Shown: positions 25,029 to 33,587, counted from the first letter of the stretch. The stretch is DNA of 64,000 nucleotides from Pseudomonas sp. TH43 (GCF_016650635.1 NZ_JAEKFI010000004.1:744001-808000); one strand, 5' to 3'. Numbers and translations: made by a program. Notes: generated by a model not told the origin, from the sequence alone.

Positions 25029-25703
25029 ATGAATGCCCTCGAAGTACTGCGCGACTCTCTGTATTTTTTCAAACGCCATTTGGGCAGCATCGTGCAGCTG
25101 TGCCTGCCGCTGGTGATTTTCGAAGCGTTTCTGCAGCAAGTGGTCGATCACAACAGCGACCCGGAGAGCTTTTCCTCGGTCAGCGTGGTCGTCGGCCTGC
25201 TGGTTTACCCGTTGTACACCGCCGCACTGATCCTGTTTCTCGACGCCCGCACCCGTGGCGAAGCGCCGCGCACACTCGATCTGCTGGCGATGTCTGCGCG
25301 CCTGTGGCCGCGTTTCGCCCTGCTGACAGCGCTTAACACCCTGCTGATCCTGTTGGGCCTGTCGCTGTATTTCCTGCCGGGGCTGATCTTGATGGTCATG
25401 CTCGCGTTCGGCGAATACCTGCTGGTGCTGCGCGGCATGGGGCCGTTGCAGGCAATGAAAGAAAGCCTGCGCCTGACTCGCGGGCATTTCTGGCGAATCC
25501 TGCTGTGCATTCTCTGCGTGATGACACCCCTGTGGTTGCTCAAGGGCGCGACACTAACGGTGTATCCGGAGCCGCAAAACCCGGCGATCGCCGTGCTGAT
25601 CGAAAGCGCTCACAGTTTCCTGCAACTGTTAACCAGCGTGGTGTTGTTCCGGCTGTTCATGCTGATCAGCGAATTGCCTGACAAACGTGACGGAGCGGTC
25701 TGA
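25029..25703 (+). CDS. YciC family inner-membrane protein (UPF0259)
   Basis: A 224-residue polytopic membrane protein with five or six hydrophobic segments, matching the YciC/UPF0259 family in length and in the LYFFKRHLGSIVQLCLPL start and GLILMVMLAFGEYLLVLRG core. Members sit in the inner membrane and have been linked to envelope balance in E. coli, but the biochemical role is unknown. Its ribosome site is weak. The next gene lies 75 bases downstream on the same strand. Confidence 0.83.
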   Translation: MNALEVLRDSLYFFKRHLGSIVQLCLPLVIFEAFLQQVVDHNSDPESFSSVSVVVGLLVYPLYTAALILFLDARTRGEAPRTLDLLAMSARLWPRFALLTALNTLLILLGLSLYFLPGLILMVMLAFGEYLLVLRGMGPLQAMKESLRLTRGHFWRILLCILCVMTPLWLLKGATLTVYPEPQNPAIAVLIESAHSFLQLLTSVVLFRLFMLISELPDKRDGAV

Positions 25704-25778
25704 CAGCACGGCGCTTGGGCATCGCGACCGCCCTCAGGTATGCTCGGGGCCACTTTCTGTAACGCTATAAGCCGAGCC

Positions 25779-26858
25779 ATGACCCGTCTACTGCGCTACA
25801 CCCTGCTGCTTTTTGTGCTCGCCGTCGTCCTGATCGGCGTGCTGATGTTCAGCCTGACCTGGCGCCCCGACGCCCGCGAAACCCTGCCGGTCAGTTGCAC
25901 CGGCAAGCCGCCGACGCTGGTGCCCGGGCAAGCGCTGAAAGTCATGACCTGGAACGTGCAGTATCTGGCCGGCAAGCGATATGTGTTCTGGAATGACCTG
26001 GCACAGGGTGATGACGAAGCGCCCACGCCGGAAGACATGGCCTTCAGCCTCGACGAAGTGGCGCGGGTGATTCGCGATGAGCAGCCCGATGTGGTGCTGT
26101 TGCAGGAACTGGATGACGGCGCCAAGGCCAGCGACTATCAAGACCAGCTCAAGCTGTTGCAGGAACGCGTCGCCGATTTGTATCCGTGCAGCGCCCATGC
26201 ATTTGACTGGAAAGCTGACTTTGTCCCGGATCCGCATATCTTCGGCAGCGTTGGGCGGCAATTGGCGACGCTGAGCCGCTATCGCATCGAACACGCCGAA
26301 CGCCTGCAACTGCCGGTGGCCTCGAGCAACTTCATCAGCCGTCAGTTTCAACCGAAAGACGCCCTGCTCGCGACCAAACTGCCACTCAGCGATGGTGGGC
26401 AACTGACCGTATTCAACACCCATCTGGAGCGTGCCCGGCAACCGGACAACACTTTGCAAACGCAAGTGAGTGCCGTGGCCAAAGTGCTCGACAAGTATGA
26501 AAGCCAAGGCCTGCCCTGGCTGATCGGTGGCGACTTCAACCTGCTGCCGCTCGGCCAATATCGGCGTTTGCCCGCCGAACAGCGCACGCCCTACTCGGCC
26601 GACAGCGAACTGCACCTGCTGTGGGACAAATACCCGATGATCCCGACCAACAACGAGGCCAGCGGCATCGACCGCGCGCAGTGGCTGACCCACTACCCCA
26701 ACGACCCCGGCCTGAACGGCCCGGATCGCACGGTCGACTATCTGTTCTACAGCCCGAAAATCAAACGTATCGAAGCGATGGTGCGCCAGGACGACACGCT
26801 GCGCATCTCCGATCACCTGCCGGTGATCGCGCGTTTCCTCCTGCCCGCCACCCCATAG
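25779..26858 (+). CDS. Endonuclease/exonuclease/phosphatase family protein
   Basis: A 359-residue protein of the EEP (DNase I/synaptojanin-like) fold. A hydrophobic N-terminal helix (about residues 5-25) anchors or exports it. Catalytic segments are visible in order: MTWNVQYLAG, VVLLQELDDGA with the metal-binding Glu, FNTHLERAR, GGDFNLLPLG with Asp and Asn, DRTVDYLFYS and ISDHLPVIARF with the final Asp-His pair. It could act on phosphodiesters of lipids, sugars or nucleic acid in the periplasm. The ATG at 25779 puts the membrane helix right after the start. Confidence 0.86.
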   Translation: MTRLLRYTLLLFVLAVVLIGVLMFSLTWRPDARETLPVSCTGKPPTLVPGQALKVMTWNVQYLAGKRYVFWNDLAQGDDEAPTPEDMAFSLDEVARVIRDEQPDVVLLQELDDGAKASDYQDQLKLLQERVADLYPCSAHAFDWKADFVPDPHIFGSVGRQLATLSRYRIEHAERLQLPVASSNFISRQFQPKDALLATKLPLSDGGQLTVFNTHLERARQPDNTLQTQVSAVAKVLDKYESQGLPWLIGGDFNLLPLGQYRRLPAEQRTPYSADSELHLLWDKYPMIPTNNEASGIDRAQWLTHYPNDPGLNGPDRTVDYLFYSPKIKRIEAMVRQDDTLRISDHLPVIARFLLPATP

Positions 26859-27042
26859 ATCAAATTCTGAGGGCCGGATCTCCGGTACAACACAAATCAT
26901 TGTGCGAACGACTGAGCGCAAAGAACGCTTGGAACCCAGGCAGAATGTAACCGGGGACAGACCTACGCTGGTGCACTTGCCATGAAGGATCCGTCCATCT
27001 TCAATAAGGCACTGCGCGATCTTCTTTTGTTGGTTGCGCTCC
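26859..27042. other. Intergenic region with possible transposase-linked remnant
   Basis: 184 bases between the convergent EEP phosphatase and hrpB genes. It contains GTAACCGGGGACAGACC (26947-26963), a string I recall near REP-associated tyrosine transposases in gamma-proteobacteria. No transposase reading frame is left, so if real it is only a scar. No clear terminator hairpin is seen. Confidence 0.3.
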
Positions 27043-29562
27043 TCAGGTGCCGCGCGGTTTAGCCCGCGCGGTCGCCTCGGCCACCAACGGATCGTCCGGC
27101 CAGTAGTGCTTCGGATACCGCCCTTTCAAATCCTTCTTCACCTCGGCATAGGTGCTGCGCCAGAAGTTCGCCAAGTCCTGCGTCACCTGCACCGGCCGCC
27201 GCGCTGGCGACAACAGATGAAGTTTGACCACCTGCCGCCCACCGGCAATCCGTGGCGTGTCCGCCAACCCGAACAGTTCCTGCAACCGCACCGCCAGAAT
27301 CGGCGGATGCTCGCTGTAATCCAGGCGAATCGACGACCCCGACGGCACGCTCAAATGATGCGGCGCCAGTTCATCGAGCTTTTGCGGTAACGGCCACGGC
27401 AGCAGATTACGCACGATGCTCGACAGATCCAGATTGCCGAAATGGCTGAGTCGCGAGACCTTGCCCAGGTAAGGCATTAACCAATGCTCGAGGGTGCTCA
27501 GCAACGTCGCATCGCTGACATCCGGCCATTGGCTTGCGTCCTGCGAATCCAGATCGAGCTGTCGCAACAACGCAACTCGCGCCTGCCACTGACGCAGTTC
27601 CGGCGTCCACGGCAGCAGCTCCAGCCCCTTGCGCCGCACGAGATTGACCAATGCCTGACTGCGCGCGTTTTCATCGAGACCGGTCAACGGTTCACGGCTG
27701 ATAATCAGCTCGCCGACCTTGCGCTGACGTTCGGCGCGCAGCACGCCTTCGCGCTCGTCCCAGTCGAGTTGATCGACGTTGCGCACTTGCTCGGCGAGCA
27801 CGGAATCGAACAGCGCCGGATCGAAATCCGCTGCGAGGTAAATCCGCTCTTCACGCTGGCCCTGACGGCTGCCGAGATCGGCGATGACGATCCACGGCTC
27901 TTTCATCAGGCTGTCGGCTTCGGCGAACAGCGCGGCGCGACCGTTGGCCAGGCGATATTCGGCGCCACCGGCTCGCCGCTGTTGCGCGACGCGATCGGGA
28001 TACGCCAGCGCCAGCAGCGCACCCAACCAGCGCGGATGATCGGGATTGCTGACCGGTTCGCTCGCCTTGCCGCGCAGATAACCGCGATACTGCCGCGCCA
28101 GCTGCTTAGCGCGCTGCACACCGCCCTGTGCACCACGGGCCGCACGTTCTTCGCCAGAAAGCAGGACCAATCGACTGTGCAGATCGGCCCCGGCGCCGCG
28201 CAAGATATCGCGCTCGCCGAGCAACGCGGCAACGTCGCACGCCATGTCGGCCAGCCCCAACGCCTGACCACGCAGGAGTAGATGGCCGATCCGTGGATGC
28301 GCCGGCAACTCAGCCATGGCCTGGCCGTGAGTGGTCAGCGCCTCGCTTTCCAGCGCACCCAGTCGCTGCAACAAATCCTGCGCCTGTGCATAAGCCGCTG
28401 CTGGCGGCACATCCAGCCAGACCAATTCGCCCGGGGTCACGCCCCAGCGCGCCAATTGCAGCGCAAGGCTGGCAAGATCCGCCGAGAGAATTTCCGCACT
28501 GCCATAAGCGGCGAGTTGCTCGTGCTGATCCTGCGACCACAAGCGATAACAAACGCCCGGTTCCAGACGCCCGGCGCGGCCCGCACGCTGGGTGGCGCTG
28601 GCCTTGGAAATCCGCTGCGTGTCGAGCCGGGTCATGCCGCTGCCCGGATCGAAACGCGGCACCCGCGCCAGCCCGGCATCGATCACCACGCGCACGCCGT
28701 TGATGGTCAGACTGGTCTCGGCGATGTTAGTCGCCAGCACCACTTTGCGCTGGCCGGCCGGTGCCGGATCGATTGCCGCGCGTTGGGCATTGAGGTCGAG
28801 TTCACCGTGCAGCGGGCAGAGCAACACGTCACTGCGCTCACCTATCGCGTCGGCTAATTGCTGATGCACACGACGAATTTCCGCCTGCCCCGGCAGAAAG
28901 ACCAACACACTGCCGGTTTCATCATTAAGGGCTTCAAGTACGGTCTGCGTAACACGTTGATCAATGTATTCGCCAGGCTGGAACGGACGGCCCCAGCGCA
29001 TCGTCACCGGGTACATGCGTCCTTCGCTGCGCAGGATCGGCGCGTCATCCAGCAACCCGGCCAAACGCTCACCTTCGAGCGTGGCCGACATCAGCAAGAT
29101 CTTCAGCGGCTGTTCAGCTCGAAACAGCTCACGACCGTTCAGACTTAAGGCCAACGCCAGATCAGCGTCGAGGCTGCGCTCGTGGAATTCGTCGAAGATC
29201 AGCAAACCCACGCCTTCGAGCGCCGGGTCATCCTGCAAACGGCGGGTGAGAATGCCTTCGGTGACCACTTCGATGCGCGTCTTGGGGCCGACCTTGCTGT
29301 CGAGACGAATGCGATAACCGACGGTTTCGCCGACCTTCTCGCCCAACTCGCTGGCCAAGCGCTCCGCCGCCGCACGCGCAGCCAGGCGACGCGGTTCGAG
29401 CATCAGAATGGTTTGCCCGCCCAGCCATGCCTCATTGAGCAGGGCCAGCGGCACGCGGGTGGTTTTACCAGCACCGGGCGGTGCTTCGAGCACGGCTTCG
29501 TGGCGTGTCGCCAAGGCTTCACGCAGGGCGGGTAAAACGTCGTCGATCGGCAAAGAATTCAT
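27043..29562 (-). CDS. hrpB: ATP-dependent helicase HrpB
   Basis: An 839-residue DEAH-box helicase, the standard HrpB length. Walker A is PPGAGKTTRVPL near residue 30, the DEAH-type motif is DEFHERSLDAD, SAT is MSATLEG, and the domain 2 motifs include TNIAETSLTINGV and QRAGRAGR. The long C-terminal region contains the HrpB-specific domain. HrpB proteins are poorly characterised; roles in RNA metabolism and virulence phenotypes have been reported for relatives. It stands alone on the minus strand. Confidence 0.95.
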   Translation of the reverse strand: MNSLPIDDVLPALREALATRHEAVLEAPPGAGKTTRVPLALLNEAWLGGQTILMLEPRRLAARAAAERLASELGEKVGETVGYRIRLDSKVGPKTRIEVVTEGILTRRLQDDPALEGVGLLIFDEFHERSLDADLALALSLNGRELFRAEQPLKILLMSATLEGERLAGLLDDAPILRSEGRMYPVTMRWGRPFQPGEYIDQRVTQTVLEALNDETGSVLVFLPGQAEIRRVHQQLADAIGERSDVLLCPLHGELDLNAQRAAIDPAPAGQRKVVLATNIAETSLTINGVRVVIDAGLARVPRFDPGSGMTRLDTQRISKASATQRAGRAGRLEPGVCYRLWSQDQHEQLAAYGSAEILSADLASLALQLARWGVTPGELVWLDVPPAAAYAQAQDLLQRLGALESEALTTHGQAMAELPAHPRIGHLLLRGQALGLADMACDVAALLGERDILRGAGADLHSRLVLLSGEERAARGAQGGVQRAKQLARQYRGYLRGKASEPVSNPDHPRWLGALLALAYPDRVAQQRRAGGAEYRLANGRAALFAEADSLMKEPWIVIADLGSRQGQREERIYLAADFDPALFDSVLAEQVRNVDQLDWDEREGVLRAERQRKVGELIISREPLTGLDENARSQALVNLVRRKGLELLPWTPELRQWQARVALLRQLDLDSQDASQWPDVSDATLLSTLEHWLMPYLGKVSRLSHFGNLDLSSIVRNLLPWPLPQKLDELAPHHLSVPSGSSIRLDYSEHPPILAVRLQELFGLADTPRIAGGRQVVKLHLLSPARRPVQVTQDLANFWRSTYAEVKKDLKGRYPKHYWPDDPLVAEATARAKPRGT

Positions 29563-29671
29563 GCTGGCTCCAAAACAGAGGGCCGAGTATAACGGCGAAC
29601 TGCCGGGCGTTCGTCAGGGTCTTAATTCCAAATGACGACGCTTCGTTTTCAAATGACTGAGGAGATTTCCC

Positions 29672-30091
29672 ATGCGTTTACCTTTTCGCCTGATCGGCGG
29701 TGTGCTGGTCGCTACTCTGCTCACCCAAATCACCGCGTGCGGTTCGATTTTCTACCCGGATCGGCGCGGCCAGATTGATGGCAAGGTCGACCCGGCGATT
29801 GCCGTGCTGGATGCCGTGGGCCTGCTCTTCTACATCATTCCCGGCTTGATCGCGTTTGCCGTCGACTTCGCCACTGGCGCGATCTATTTCGAACCCGGTC
29901 ACACCGCACAGATCGACCCGGCCAAGCTCAAGCATGCCATCGGCCCTGACGGTCAGGTCGATAATCACAAGTTGCAGGCTATTCTCGAAAGCGAGCTCGG
30001 AAGAGACTTCCCTCTCGACGATCCGCGCCTGATTCAACACAAAGGCAGCACTCAACAACTGGCGATGTTCGGCCTGCAACCCGCCGCCTAA
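29672..30091 (+). CDS. Putative lipoprotein of unknown function
   Basis: A 139-residue protein with a lipoprotein signal peptide; the lipobox LTQITAC puts the acylated cysteine at residue 23. After it come GSIFYPDRRGQIDGKVDP, a hydrophobic segment (about 45-68) that could insert in the membrane, and a soluble C-terminal part. GGAG precedes the ATG. A similar small lipoprotein sits beside the CDF transporter in P. aeruginosa as I recall. It ends 12 bases before the transporter start, so the two are likely an operon. Function unknown. Confidence 0.75.
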   Translation: MRLPFRLIGGVLVATLLTQITACGSIFYPDRRGQIDGKVDPAIAVLDAVGLLFYIIPGLIAFAVDFATGAIYFEPGHTAQIDPAKLKHAIGPDGQVDNHKLQAILESELGRDFPLDDPRLIQHKGSTQQLAMFGLQPAA

Positions 30092-30103
30092 AAAGGAAGC
30101 TTG

Positions 30104-31012
30104 ATGACAACCAGCCCCGAACATGCCCGCCTGTTACGGCTGGCGACCCGCGCCTCGGTGGCGGTGGCCTGCACGCTGATCGTCGCCAAAGCCATCGCCT
30201 GGTGGCTGAGCGGTTCGGTAAGCATGCTCGCCGGCCTTACCGACTCGGCGCTCGATGGCATTACCTCGATGCTCAATCTGCTGGCGGTGCATTACGCGCT
30301 GCGCCCGGCCGATGACGATCACCGTTACGGTCACGGCAAAGCCGAGTCCCTCGCGGGCATGGCGCAGGCGCTGTTCATTGGCGGCAGTGCGGTGTTGATC
30401 GCGTTTCAGGCTTACGAGCGACTGCACGATCCACAACCGCTTGGCGCGCCGTGGCTGAGCATCGGGGTGATCGTGTTTTCGCTGCTGCTGACAGCGGCGC
30501 TGCTGGTGTTGCAGCATCGGGTGATCAAGCAGACCGGCTCCAACGCGGTGCGCGCGGATTCGCTGCACTATCGCTCGGACATGTTGCTCAACGGCAGCAT
30601 TCTGATTGCGCTGATTTTGGCCGGGCTCGGCTTTCATCAGCTTGATGCGTGGTTCGGTCTGGGGATTGCTGCCTACATTCTGTGGAGCGCGGTGCAGATC
30701 GCCCGGGAAAGTTTTTCGGTGTTGATGGATGAAGAACTGCCGACCGATGTCAGTCAGCACATGCTCGAACTGGCGTGCAGTGTACCGGGGGTGTTGGGCG
30801 CGCATGACTTGCGCACGCGGATTTCCGGCAACCACTGGTTCGTGCAGTTGCACCTGGAGTTGCCGGGAGAATTGACCCTGTCAGTGGCGCATGGCATCAG
30901 CGACCAGGCCGCCGATGCCATCCACAAAGCCTACCCACGGGCCGAAGTGCTGGTGCACGCCGACCCGATAAAAGCAGCTACAAGCCGCGAGCCTCAAGCT
31001 TCAATCCTGTAG
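30104..31012 (+). CDS. Cation diffusion facilitator (FieF-like) metal exporter
   Basis: A 302-residue six-helix CDF transporter exporting divalent metal such as Zn or Fe in exchange for protons. Metal-site residues are seen in LTDSALDGITS (helix 2) and HYRSDMLLNG (helix 5). DDDHRYGHGKAESLAGM lies between helices 2 and 3, as in FieF/YiiP. The cytosolic domain follows. The ATG at 30104 has AAGGA six bases upstream. The last dozen residues (from about KAATSREP) are encoded inside a GCTGCAAGC-type repeat, so the natural C-terminus has been replaced or extended by the repeat. Confidence 0.88.
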   Translation: MTTSPEHARLLRLATRASVAVACTLIVAKAIAWWLSGSVSMLAGLTDSALDGITSMLNLLAVHYALRPADDDHRYGHGKAESLAGMAQALFIGGSAVLIAFQAYERLHDPQPLGAPWLSIGVIVFSLLLTAALLVLQHRVIKQTGSNAVRADSLHYRSDMLLNGSILIALILAGLGFHQLDAWFGLGIAAYILWSAVQIARESFSVLMDEELPTDVSQHMLELACSVPGVLGAHDLRTRISGNHWFVQLHLELPGELTLSVAHGISDQAADAIHKAYPRAEVLVHADPIKAATSREPQASIL

Positions 31013-31038
31013 CTCGAAGCTTGCAGCTCGCCGCTGCT
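30973..31038. repeat. Imperfect hairpin repeat overlapping the CDF gene end
   Basis: AGCAGC with inner CAAGCTTC (30995-31002) pairs with GAAGCTTG (31016-31023) and an outer GCTGCT. It contains the transporter stop codon and ends at the convergent DUF6515-like gene, so it could act as a terminator for both. Confidence 0.6.
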
Positions 31039-32152
31039 AGTACTGGACTTGATAACCGCGACTGCTCAGGCAATTGCCCTGCGCCTGGCGATACGCCTGA
31101 ACCACTTCGGGCGCCGGTTGATAGGTCGCGGTGCGCGGGTCGAAGCCGCTTTGCTGCACCGCGTACTGATAGCACTGGTAACCGTCCTGCTGCACTTGCT
31201 CCGGCGACTGACCGTTGGCTGGATACGCCTCGACGTCATAACCCGGGGATTGCGGTTGCGGTTGTTGCTGCACTGGCGGCTCGACCACCACGTAATCCTG
31301 CGTCGCTTCCTGATAGGCGTAATAGGAACCGGCGGCGAGGAACAGCAGCGAGCCACCGATCCACACCTCACGGGCGTAGTCCGGCAGGTACTGAGTGCGG
31401 ATCCCCCGAGGTGGCTGCACGACGATGTAGCGCGGCCCCTGCGGGCGATACCAGTAGCCGCCGGAATAGAAGTAATCCTGACCGCGATACGGCACGCGGT
31501 ATTCACGATCCGGGAAGCGATCAATCACATGCCCCGGTCGGTATTGCGGGCCGGGGCCCCAACCGTTGCCATGCCCGTCCGGGCGCCCCGGCCAGTGATT
31601 GTCGTTGGGGCGATTGTTGGTCTGCCAATGCTGGTTGTTGTAGCCGTTTTGCGGACGCTCGTCGCGGTAGTAACCCTGACGCGGTTCCTGGGTCTGGCGC
31701 ACGGCATCGGGGCGCGGCTGAATCGGCAGGCTGTTGGCCGGCGGTGGCGGTTGGCGCACCGGATTGGGGTTGTAGGCAGGCCGGTTCTGGTCGTGGTTTT
31801 GCCACTGACCATTGTTATTGTGCGGCTGGCCGTTGTGCTCGAACTGGCGGCTGTTGTCGCCACGAATGATCTCGTTGTTCTGCGGACGCGGTTGATTCTG
31901 CGGCGGCTGATTTTGCGGACGCGGCTGGTTTTGCTGTGGATTGTTCTGCGGGTGCGGCTGATTTTGCGGCACATTGTTTTGCGGGCGCGGCTGATTACTG
32001 CCGCCATGCTCCTGATTATTGTTGCCCTGATGCTGCGGGCCATGCTGCCCACCGTTGGGGCTGCGGCTCTCGGGGTCATCGGCCAGCGCTTGCGCACTGA
32101 CACTCACACACAGCAAACCAACACCGGCCAGACGCCAGATGCGCGACTTCAT
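31037..32152 (-). CDS. Secreted Asn/Gln/Pro-rich protein, DUF6515-like C-terminus
   Basis: A 371-residue exported protein. A signal peptide (1-25, ending AQALA) is followed by a long low-complexity stretch (about 30-210) of Asn, Gln, Pro, Arg and Gly, including repeated QNQPRPQN units. A more ordered domain starts at about 215: YRVPYRGQDYFYSGGYWYR, then PPRGIRTQYLPD, one hydrophobic segment (WIGGSLLFLAAGSYYAY) and a C-terminal region with GYQCYQYAVQQSGFDP. The fold resembles small Pseudomonas proteins annotated DUF6515. AGGAAG precedes the ATG at 32152. Likely envelope located; function unknown. Confidence 0.78.
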   Translation of the reverse strand: MKSRIWRLAGVGLLCVSVSAQALADDPESRSPNGGQHGPQHQGNNNQEHGGSNQPRPQNNVPQNQPHPQNNPQQNQPRPQNQPPQNQPRPQNNEIIRGDNSRQFEHNGQPHNNNGQWQNHDQNRPAYNPNPVRQPPPPANSLPIQPRPDAVRQTQEPRQGYYRDERPQNGYNNQHWQTNNRPNDNHWPGRPDGHGNGWGPGPQYRPGHVIDRFPDREYRVPYRGQDYFYSGGYWYRPQGPRYIVVQPPRGIRTQYLPDYAREVWIGGSLLFLAAGSYYAYQEATQDYVVVEPPVQQQPQPQSPGYDVEAYPANGQSPEQVQQDGYQCYQYAVQQSGFDPRTATYQPAPEVVQAYRQAQGNCLSSRGYQVQY

Positions 32153-32296
32153 GCTCTTCCTCACTGCGGCTAAGACCTGTCATTAAGGGGCCTGTAACTA
32201 AGACCGGGGATGTGCACTTCCGGTTCTGCAACAGGTTATCAGTCACGCAACTTATTTATTGAGGACTGCGTGCTGTCGAGGCACAAAAATCGCCGA

Positions 32297-32329
32297 CAAG
32301 AAAAAGGGGAGACCCGTCGGCCTCCCCTT
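32297..32329 (-). terminator. Intrinsic terminator on the minus strand
   Basis: AAGGGGAG (32304-32311) and CTCCCCTT (32322-32329) form an 8-bp stem with a 10-base loop. Read on the minus strand it is followed by TTTTTCTT. It has no annotated gene behind it except the small candidate at 32373-32561, which implies a short leftward transcript. Confidence 0.7.
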
Positions 32330-32372
32330 AGAGAACTTCGTCCTGGCTCGACGCTTTTGACGTCGGCTCACC

Positions 32373-32561
32373 TCACGCCGTCTTGTGGACAGTGTGCAGC
32401 TCGGGGGCCGGCACAACCCCGGTGGGGGTGGCGGCCGCGGCGGGCCGGATAGGGCGGGCCGCGTGGACTGTGTTACCGAGCAGTGATTCTGGTGATAAGA
32501 ATAGGCCCGAGGCCGCGACAGATGATTGCGAAGATTGCTGAAATAAACACCACTTGCGCAA
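32373..32561 (-). CDS. Possible small protein or sRNA, divergent from Lrp gene
   Basis: A 62-codon frame that would start at TTG 32561 behind a weak AGGG site and stop 44 bases before the terminator stem. The product has no membrane segment or motif I know; the N-terminal half is Ser/Gln-rich, the C-terminal half Ala/Pro-rich. Early codons include rare TTA, CTA and TCA, unlike core genes here. The divergent layout with the Lrp gene and the terminator behind it argue for a real transcript; whether it is translated is uncertain. Confidence 0.3.
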   Translation of the reverse strand: MRKWCLFQQSSQSSVAASGLFLSPESLLGNTVHAARPIRPAAAATPTGVVPAPELHTVHKTA

Positions 32562-32615
32562 TTTTTAACCCTGGATAGATAATCCGCCGCAATAGTTACA
32601 ACCAAGGACAGATTG

Positions 32616-33095
32616 ATGAGCAAACTCGACCGTTACGACCTGAGCATTTTGGCGGAATTGCAGCGCGACGCCCGCATCTCCAACCAGGAACTGGCCGAGC
32701 GCATCGGTCTGTCGCCATCGCCGTGCTCGCGCCGGGTCAAGCAATTGGAAGACGACGGCTATATCTCGCGCCAAGTGGCTTTGCTGGATCGCAAAATGCT
32801 CGGTCTGAGCCTGACCGCGTACGTGCTGATCGGCATGGATCGGCACACGCCGGAGCGTTTCGAGAATTTCGAAGCGGCGATTCGCACATTGCCGCAGGTG
32901 TTGGAGTGCAGTCTGGTGACTGGCGTCGACGCTGACTATCAGTTGAAAGTGGTGGTGCCGGACATGGATCACTATCAGAAGCTGCTGCTTGGCCACCTTA
33001 CGCGCATCGATGGCGTGACCAGCGTGCGCTCGAGTTTTGTGCTCAATCAGGTGCTCAACAGCACCGAACTGCCGCTGACTCATCTTCGCAGCTGA
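32616..33095 (+). CDS. Lrp/AsnC family transcriptional regulator
   Basis: A 159-residue Lrp/AsnC regulator. The DNA-binding helices read SNQELAERIGLSPSPCSRRV and the C-terminal RAM domain includes LVTGVDADYQLKVVVPD, the typical effector-binding loop. The ATG at 32616 has AGGA seven bases upstream. It is not beside an obvious amino-acid enzyme; the only divergent partner is the small candidate gene on the minus strand. Its targets cannot be told from sequence. Confidence 0.9.
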   Translation: MSKLDRYDLSILAELQRDARISNQELAERIGLSPSPCSRRVKQLEDDGYISRQVALLDRKMLGLSLTAYVLIGMDRHTPERFENFEAAIRTLPQVLECSLVTGVDADYQLKVVVPDMDHYQKLLLGHLTRIDGVTSVRSSFVLNQVLNSTELPLTHLRS

Positions 33096-33104
33096 TCAAA
33101 AGCC

Positions 33105-33280
33105 CCCTCACCCCAGCCCTCTCCCGGAATGAGAGGGAGCCGACTGCAGGGTCTGCCGCTATACGTTGACCTGAAAGATCGAGTCGATTATGGATTCACA
33201 ACCGCTAAAACAGGTCGGCGGAGTTCATCAGCATCCCCGGTTCGCTCCCCTCTCACTCTGGGAGAGGGCTAGGGTGAGGG
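33105..33280. repeat. Inverted pair of CCCTCACCCCAGCCCTCTCCC repeats
   Basis: A 36-base arm starting CCCTCACCCCAGCCCTCTCC (33105-33140) and its inverted partner (33241-33280, ending AGAGGGCTAGGGTGAGGG) flank about 100 bases without a gene. This is a known dispersed repeat type in proteobacteria. It fills most of the gap between the Lrp and DUF2788 genes and could form a long stem. Confidence 0.75.
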
Positions 33281-33377
33281 CAACAGCTCCGGATCAGACC
33301 CAGATCAATGCCACCCCCACACACCTTGGCGTATACTCGCCGCGCCCTTTTAGCCCCGCGCGCGTCGGAGAAACCCA

Positions 33378-33587
33378 ATGGATCCAGCACTATTAGAAGA
33401 ATGGATGATGACCGGCCTGGTCAGCATCCTGATCATTTTCATGGGTTTCATCGTCTGGGATCTGGCGAAGAAGTCCAAGGCCGGGCGCTTTGGCTCGTTC
33501 ATTCTGTTCTTCGTGCTGGGCCTGGGCGTGGCCGCGTTCATCATCAAGAGCGTGGTGATCGGCCTGATCGAATCCGGCGCTCTATAA
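33378..33587 (+). CDS. DUF2788 small membrane protein
   Basis: A 69-residue protein with two transmembrane helices (about 12-30 and 42-62) around a short basic loop (AKKSKAGR), matching DUF2788. GGAG lies a few bases before the ATG. Its last six bases overlap the end of the convergent rluE gene. The family is small, conserved in pseudomonads and relatives, and of unknown function. Confidence 0.83.
   Translation: MDPALLEEWMMTGLVSILIIFMGFIVWDLAKKSKAGRFGSFILFFVLGLGVAAFIIKSVVIGLIESGAL

Larger units (their letters stand above)
32153..32615. other. 463-base intergenic region with terminator and possible small gene
   Basis: Between the secreted protein and the Lrp gene. It holds a minus-strand intrinsic terminator (32297-32329), a possible minus-strand small gene or RNA (32373-32561), a GC-rich block around 32400-32460 with a direct GCGGCCCGCC repeat, and the Lrp promoter. 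The stretch nearest the secreted protein (32153-32290) shows nothing clear beyond its likely promoter. Confidence 0.5.

Noticed and set aside
31875..32000. Repeated units that could suggest a CRISPR array
   Set aside because: Units are in-frame coding repeats for QNQPRPQN peptides, with no unique spacers and no cas genes nearby.
32252..32623. 123-codon minus-strand frame overlapping the terminator and the Lrp start
   Set aside because: It runs through the intrinsic terminator and the Lrp ribosome site, and its product is compositionally biased without motif.
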